From Bradysia coprophila (taxonomy: Eukaryota > Arthropoda > Insecta > Diptera > Sciaridae), in NCBI RefSeq assembly GCF_014529535.1, contig NW_023503373.1, forward strand, positions 2,914,001-2,978,000: a stretch of 64,000 nt of DNA. The letters run 5' to 3'. The position numbers and the translations under genes are program-made. Under the pieces are notes generated by a model, which was not told the origin of the DNA, did no database searches, and saw nothing but the letters and a program-made list of their open reading frames with translations. Below, piece after piece: positions 60,180 to 64,000 of this stretch; positions within the stretch are counted from its first letter, which is position 1, and every line of letters begins with the position of its first letter.

Positions 60180-62350
60180 GAGAAAAGATATGGACATTTG
60201 TTATCGACAGGAGCGCCACAAATAAGCTAAGAAGTAGTAAGATGCTAAATGTAAGTTAAAGAAAATGAAGTAAAAGACTTTTCATCGATTTGTAACAAAT
60301 GTTTGGTTTAAGAGAAAAAATAGAATTGATAATACTGTGCTATTGATGACCTGGGCATCTGCAGCGATTTAATGACTGTATCATTGTGGTATGGTACATC
60401 GATTTTTTGTAATCGTAGACGATACCGGTCAAAAGTTCACTTATTCCACAAGATTTTAAAATGGAAAAATATATTCCAACAACGGAATTTCTGCATTGAC
60501 CAACGAAATTTTTCCTTTTACAAACATTTTGAAGCACTTTACCGTTACTCACTCAATTTCAACCAAAATCGGGCAAATATAACGATAATTTCATTAATTA
60601 TATTGGCAAATCCATATCGAAATTTACCATCCATTTTAAAATCCATAAAGAAGTTCCGTTCAAAAAATCTGGAAAAACTGACATCCAAAATTTACTTACT
60701 TTCGGTAAATCAGGTAGATTCGTTACCAATAACTGGCTGAATATTTTCTGAATGTTTTTGCTCGCTTCTGTGTCATTAGAAATAATGAGTCAAAGGACCT
60801 TCACCTACAAGTCTCGCGTAAGGCCGAATCAGCTTATATACATAAAATTGAAACTGAAACAAATTCAGAATTTGAATGGGCATTTATTGCCAAATTTTTT
60901 AACGTTGCGATTTGGCAACAGACTAAATGCAACAGTAGAACTCACCCACAGCGCAAGCCTATTAGACTAAAACTCCACATTTCTCTGATTCTACAACATT
61001 TCTCTGGTACATATAAAACTTCACATTTCTCTGGTATATCTGTTAAAACTAGTAGACTTTGATAGTACGCAATCACATGCTTTGGTGTTGATGCTGTTGA
61101 TGTCTACGTAAAATTACAAACTGTCACAGAAATTTGGGGTGCAGCATTATCAGAGCAGGTGTTTGAATAAAAGTTCATTTTTCTGTTTAGTCCAGGGGCC
61201 ACAGAACATCCTGCGTCCATGAGAGGGGAGGAGAATGTGTTGATTGATCTTGATAGAGTTCGATATGCTGAATACGAAAAGTCCGGGTGCCAGGCTTAGT
61301 TCGTGGTCTTTTTCGAGAAAAAAAGGGGGGAAGTCCAAAATGCCGAGTTGCCGTTTTTAATTTTTTTTTTCTAGGATTTTTTTTCGGATGTTTTAAACCT
61401 TTTAGGGTGGTCCAAAATCGTGACCAAAATCAAAAAAAAATTTGAACTCACCCTGTTGCACTACTTTTTAGTAGTTTTCAGAGTGAAAAAATTGTTTTAC
61501 ACAAAAATTTTGTTCTAGGATTTTGTTTGGTAAAATTCCTATAAGAAGAGCCGTTTCATACCTGCTTGTAGGTTTATAGGGTGTCCATAAAAATGTAATG
61601 ACGAACATCAGAATTCGAAAACGTAAATTTTCAACGCAAATTATTGAGAAAGTGTATATTTGAATTGTGGTAAACTAAAACAAATTAAACTCTAAATATT
61701 GGACATTTAGGGTGGACCGATAAACTTTTGTGTATTTCTTTTTTTTTCATAAATGTAATTAAAAACGATACAAAAAATTAATTCAAACTGTATCGAAAAC
61801 GGATTTCGGCAATCCACTTTTTCTAATTGGCCTTGCATTAAATACAGCAAGGTAAACTATTTCCATATCAGCAGCATGTTTTTCTTGCGCATTTCAAACC
61901 CAAGATATCGCCCAAAACCACTACAGTGGAGGTGTGACGCAAGTCCTGTTATCTTTTTACAAAGGAACTGATATCGGTGTAGGTGACGCATACAGATTCG
62001 ACACGCAAAAAGATATGCGTCACAAATGGCAGCTGATGAGGAAAGCACGCAAAAGTTTGTTTAACAAAAATTTTACCCGAAAAACTTTAGAAAGAAAATC
62101 ATAACGAAAAAATTGCGTCATAAGTGGCAGATGCTGAGGAAGTAAAATTTTTAAAATTGTGAAATATATTGCTTTAAAGAATGGAATTCAAACGGAAGAA
62201 AGCCGAATCATCTGACACTTTGTGACAAGTGTGTAATATATATTATACATATTTGATAAGTAACCTTTCGTACTCAGTGTCAGTATAATCTACGACTTCA
62301 TAAAAAATCGAATTGAAAATCGATGTACAAGTACTACACTTAAAAAAATT

Positions 62351-62588
62351 TACTTATTATCACATTTTCGTTTTCAACAGATTCTACATAATTTCTAGAT
62401 CCACAGATTTGACAGTCGAGATATTGAATGGTTTTTTGGTTTGTATCCCAGTAAACTGGTCGTCGCATGTGTGCGACAAAAATTTAGACTGGGAAAAAAT
62501 TCAAATATTTCATTCAATATAACAGCTGTCAGAATGTTTGGGACAAGAAATATCAGATCCCACAAAAACAAAAATGAGATAATATCTA
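62351..62588. mobile_element. MITE of the 23.25-kb family, reverse orientation
   Basis: In reverse complement this aligns with 23,249-23,469 through ordered blocks: TCTGATATTTCT, ATTCTGACAGCTG, AAATTTTTGTCGCACAC, ACTGGGA, AAAAAACCA, TCAATAT, GACTGT and AACGAAAATGTGATAA. The inverted ends are partly eroded. Confidence 0.7.
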
Positions 62589-62604
62589 ATTTTTGATAGC
62601 TGTA

Positions 62605-62754
62605 CACTCACGGAATTTTGAAAACCGACACATTTTCTGTTTAGTGGTTTGCTGGTTTTTTGTGAATTTTGCATGTATTTTTATATGGAGAAATCAGAAA
62701 CTCAAGTCAAACACAGAAACAGAAAATGTGTCGGTTTTCAAAATTCCGTGTGTG
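62605..62754. mobile_element. 150-bp TA-flanked MITE
   Basis: The ends CACTCACGGAATTTTGAAAA and TTTTCAAAATTCCGTGTGTG are inverted copies. The match runs about 37 bp inward (CCGACACATTTTCTGTTT). TA lies on each side (62,603-62,604 and 62,755-62,756). It inserted about 16 bp from the previous MITE. Confidence 0.82.
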
Positions 62755-63699
62755 TAGAGGTGGTTTTATCGATCTATTTCAAAAATAATAGGGTATGAAT
62801 GAACACAGATGTAGTTTTTGAATTTGCCATCAGATTAAAAAAAACTTCTAATATAAAACATCAAATCGAATGAAAAACCGAATTTTGGGAGTAAATTTCA
62901 TATTTTTTTATTAAATAAATTAATTTTATGACTAACAATATTTTATACAAATTACTCGACTGAAAATGATACATACTTCTCTTACATTTCGATTGTGAAA
63001 ATATTTAAGCGACTACAACGTTTTCTTGTATCGAATACGCATTTTAATAATTGCTAAGCAACTTTTAATCAACAAGATAATTTCAATTTGATTAATAATA
63101 ATTCAGAGACCAAGATGCGATATGCACCATGTTTACTCTCTAAAATAATCTTTTACTCATAAACTTAATAGTTTGGGAAATTTCTTTATGAATTTGGACA
63201 GCAAAGTGAACAGACATCATTGTCGAGACTAAGTTATATGAGGAAGACTGTGGTTTCCAACCAATTTTCCAACCAATGTTCGTGTGAAGTAAAATATAGG
63301 CTACAAGACTCCGAAGTAATTCTTGCAATTTTTCTCTCTCGGCGATGTGTAAGTACATTTAGTGGATTTGTTAGCGGTGCCTATTGTCTATTGAAATTCT
63401 GGTAGATTTCAATATTTTCTTCGATTTTCTTTTTTAACTTTCTTCTCCTTTAAATTTGTTGTGAAAAAATGAAGCAAATATTTTTAAAGCAGGAGTGCAA
63501 GAAAATAGTCACTTGAAGAGGCCTTGAGCTGTGCCATTAATCCCTAATATTCCCTGAATGACACGAGTATTACGCTACAGTTCAAAGAACCCTTTCACAT
63601 GAAATACTTTACGTAAATTTTGAAATAAATAAACACAAAGAATAGAACAACCAGTGTAAAAATAATAAGAAAATTCACCAAGGAAATGACAACAAAACA

Positions 63700-64000
63700 T
63701 CAAAAAGCTAAAGGCATCGGTGGTGGCCTCGGTCTTTTCATTGTTATCGTGTCCGCATCAACTAAATATGGACCCGGCTTGCTCATCGATATATGCTTCA
63801 GTGACGACAAATTCACCAAGCGTAAATTTGGCTCCGAACACATGGCTCGACAAGCTCGAACGTCGAGATATTTGAGGGCGGTACAATTGACCGCAATGTG
63901 ATCCAAACTGTGATCACTTAACTGAGTACATCGTTCAAGAAATAGATGGGTCAACCGTTTCAGATGAATCGTTATCATTTCAATAGTTTTATCGGTAATG
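63700..64000 (-). CDS. Leucine-rich repeat protein, C-terminal end (F-box/AMN1-like), partial
   Basis: An open frame enters from the right edge of the window (reading ITDKTIEMITIHL...) and stops at 63,700-63,702. About 99 residues are visible. They show cysteine-containing leucine-rich repeats with the pattern LTHLFLERCTQLSDHSLDHIA, then CTALKYLDVRAC, then LKHISMSKPG. This is the type found in FBXL F-box proteins and AMN1, which select substrates for SCF ubiquitin ligases. The tail is Pro-rich. Any F-box would lie outside the window, so the ligase role is inferred from repeat type only. Confidence 0.78.
   Translation of the reverse strand, partial: ITDKTIEMITIHLKRLTHLFLERCTQLSDHSLDHIAVNCTALKYLDVRACRAMCSEPNLRLVNLSSLKHISMSKPGPYLVDADTITMKRPRPPPMPLAF

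Larger units (their letters stand above)
60180..63699. other. Intergenic stretch between SLC6 and the LRR gene
   Basis: No gene is recognised. The frame at 60,372-60,740 (122 codons) is Asn/Lys/Ile-rich and has no domain. The stretch includes a ~30-bp direct repeat (62,015-62,043 and 62,112-62,141, core TGGCAGATGCTGAGGAA-like) and two adjacent MITEs (62,351-62,588 and 62,605-62,754). Confidence 0.5.

Noticed and set aside
60372..60740. 122-codon plus-strand frame after the SLC6 gene
   Set aside because: Asn/Lys/Ile/Phe-rich without motifs. The SLC6 reading frame has already ended cleanly at 60,179.

Overview
This is a window of AT-rich nuclear DNA from an insect, most likely a dipteran. A ZAD-type C2H2 zinc-finger gene (an insect-expanded family), the heat shock factor, a nutrient amino-acid-transporter-type SLC6 gene, many introns of only about 55-80 nt, and a dense load of miniature inverted-repeat transposons (MITEs) all point that way. 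A nematoceran such as a fungus gnat would fit, but the sequence alone does not prove it. There are no prokaryotic features.

Layout. Positions 1-20,400 are non-coding, either intergenic or 5' intron/UTR of the next gene, with a hAT-like element (6,994-7,981) and a long foldback element (17,352-18,458). An ABCG half-transporter runs from 21,277 to 27,939 (+) in ten clear exons; its start codon was not found. Positions 27,940-34,575 are A/T-rich non-coding DNA with copies of a dispersed repeat. A MITE cluster (34.5-36.9 kb) leads to a complete ZAD zinc-finger gene on the minus strand (38,905-36,935; 465 aa). That gene lies between two ~226-bp inverted repeats. The heat shock factor gene Hsf (40,656-48,511, +; 677 aa, eight exons) follows. 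Its introns hold MITEs and an antisense non-LTR retrotransposon RNase H fragment.

The most unusual locus is on the minus strand at 51,842-50,400. Seven exons joined by GT-AG introns encode two tandem PBZ (poly-ADP-ribose-binding) zinc fingers, a Ser/Pro-rich linker and two OB folds clearly related to replication protein A 70 (RPA1 DBD-A and DBD-B). I do not know of this architecture. This copy carries one 1-nt frameshift and one in-frame stop, so it is annotated as a pseudogene, or an allele or assembly with errors, of a gene that may be intact elsewhere.

Positions 56,500-60,179 (+) hold an SLC6 transporter with a mutually exclusive TM3/EL2 exon choice, giving 631- or 638-aa products. One of its introns consists largely of three back-to-back palindromes. 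The window closes with the C-terminal end of a minus-strand leucine-rich-repeat (F-box/AMN1-like) gene that runs off the right edge.

These are independent eukaryotic genes, not an operon. Exon boundaries were worked out by hand from splice sites, reading phase and family similarity. No database search was run, so family assignments rest on recognised motifs.
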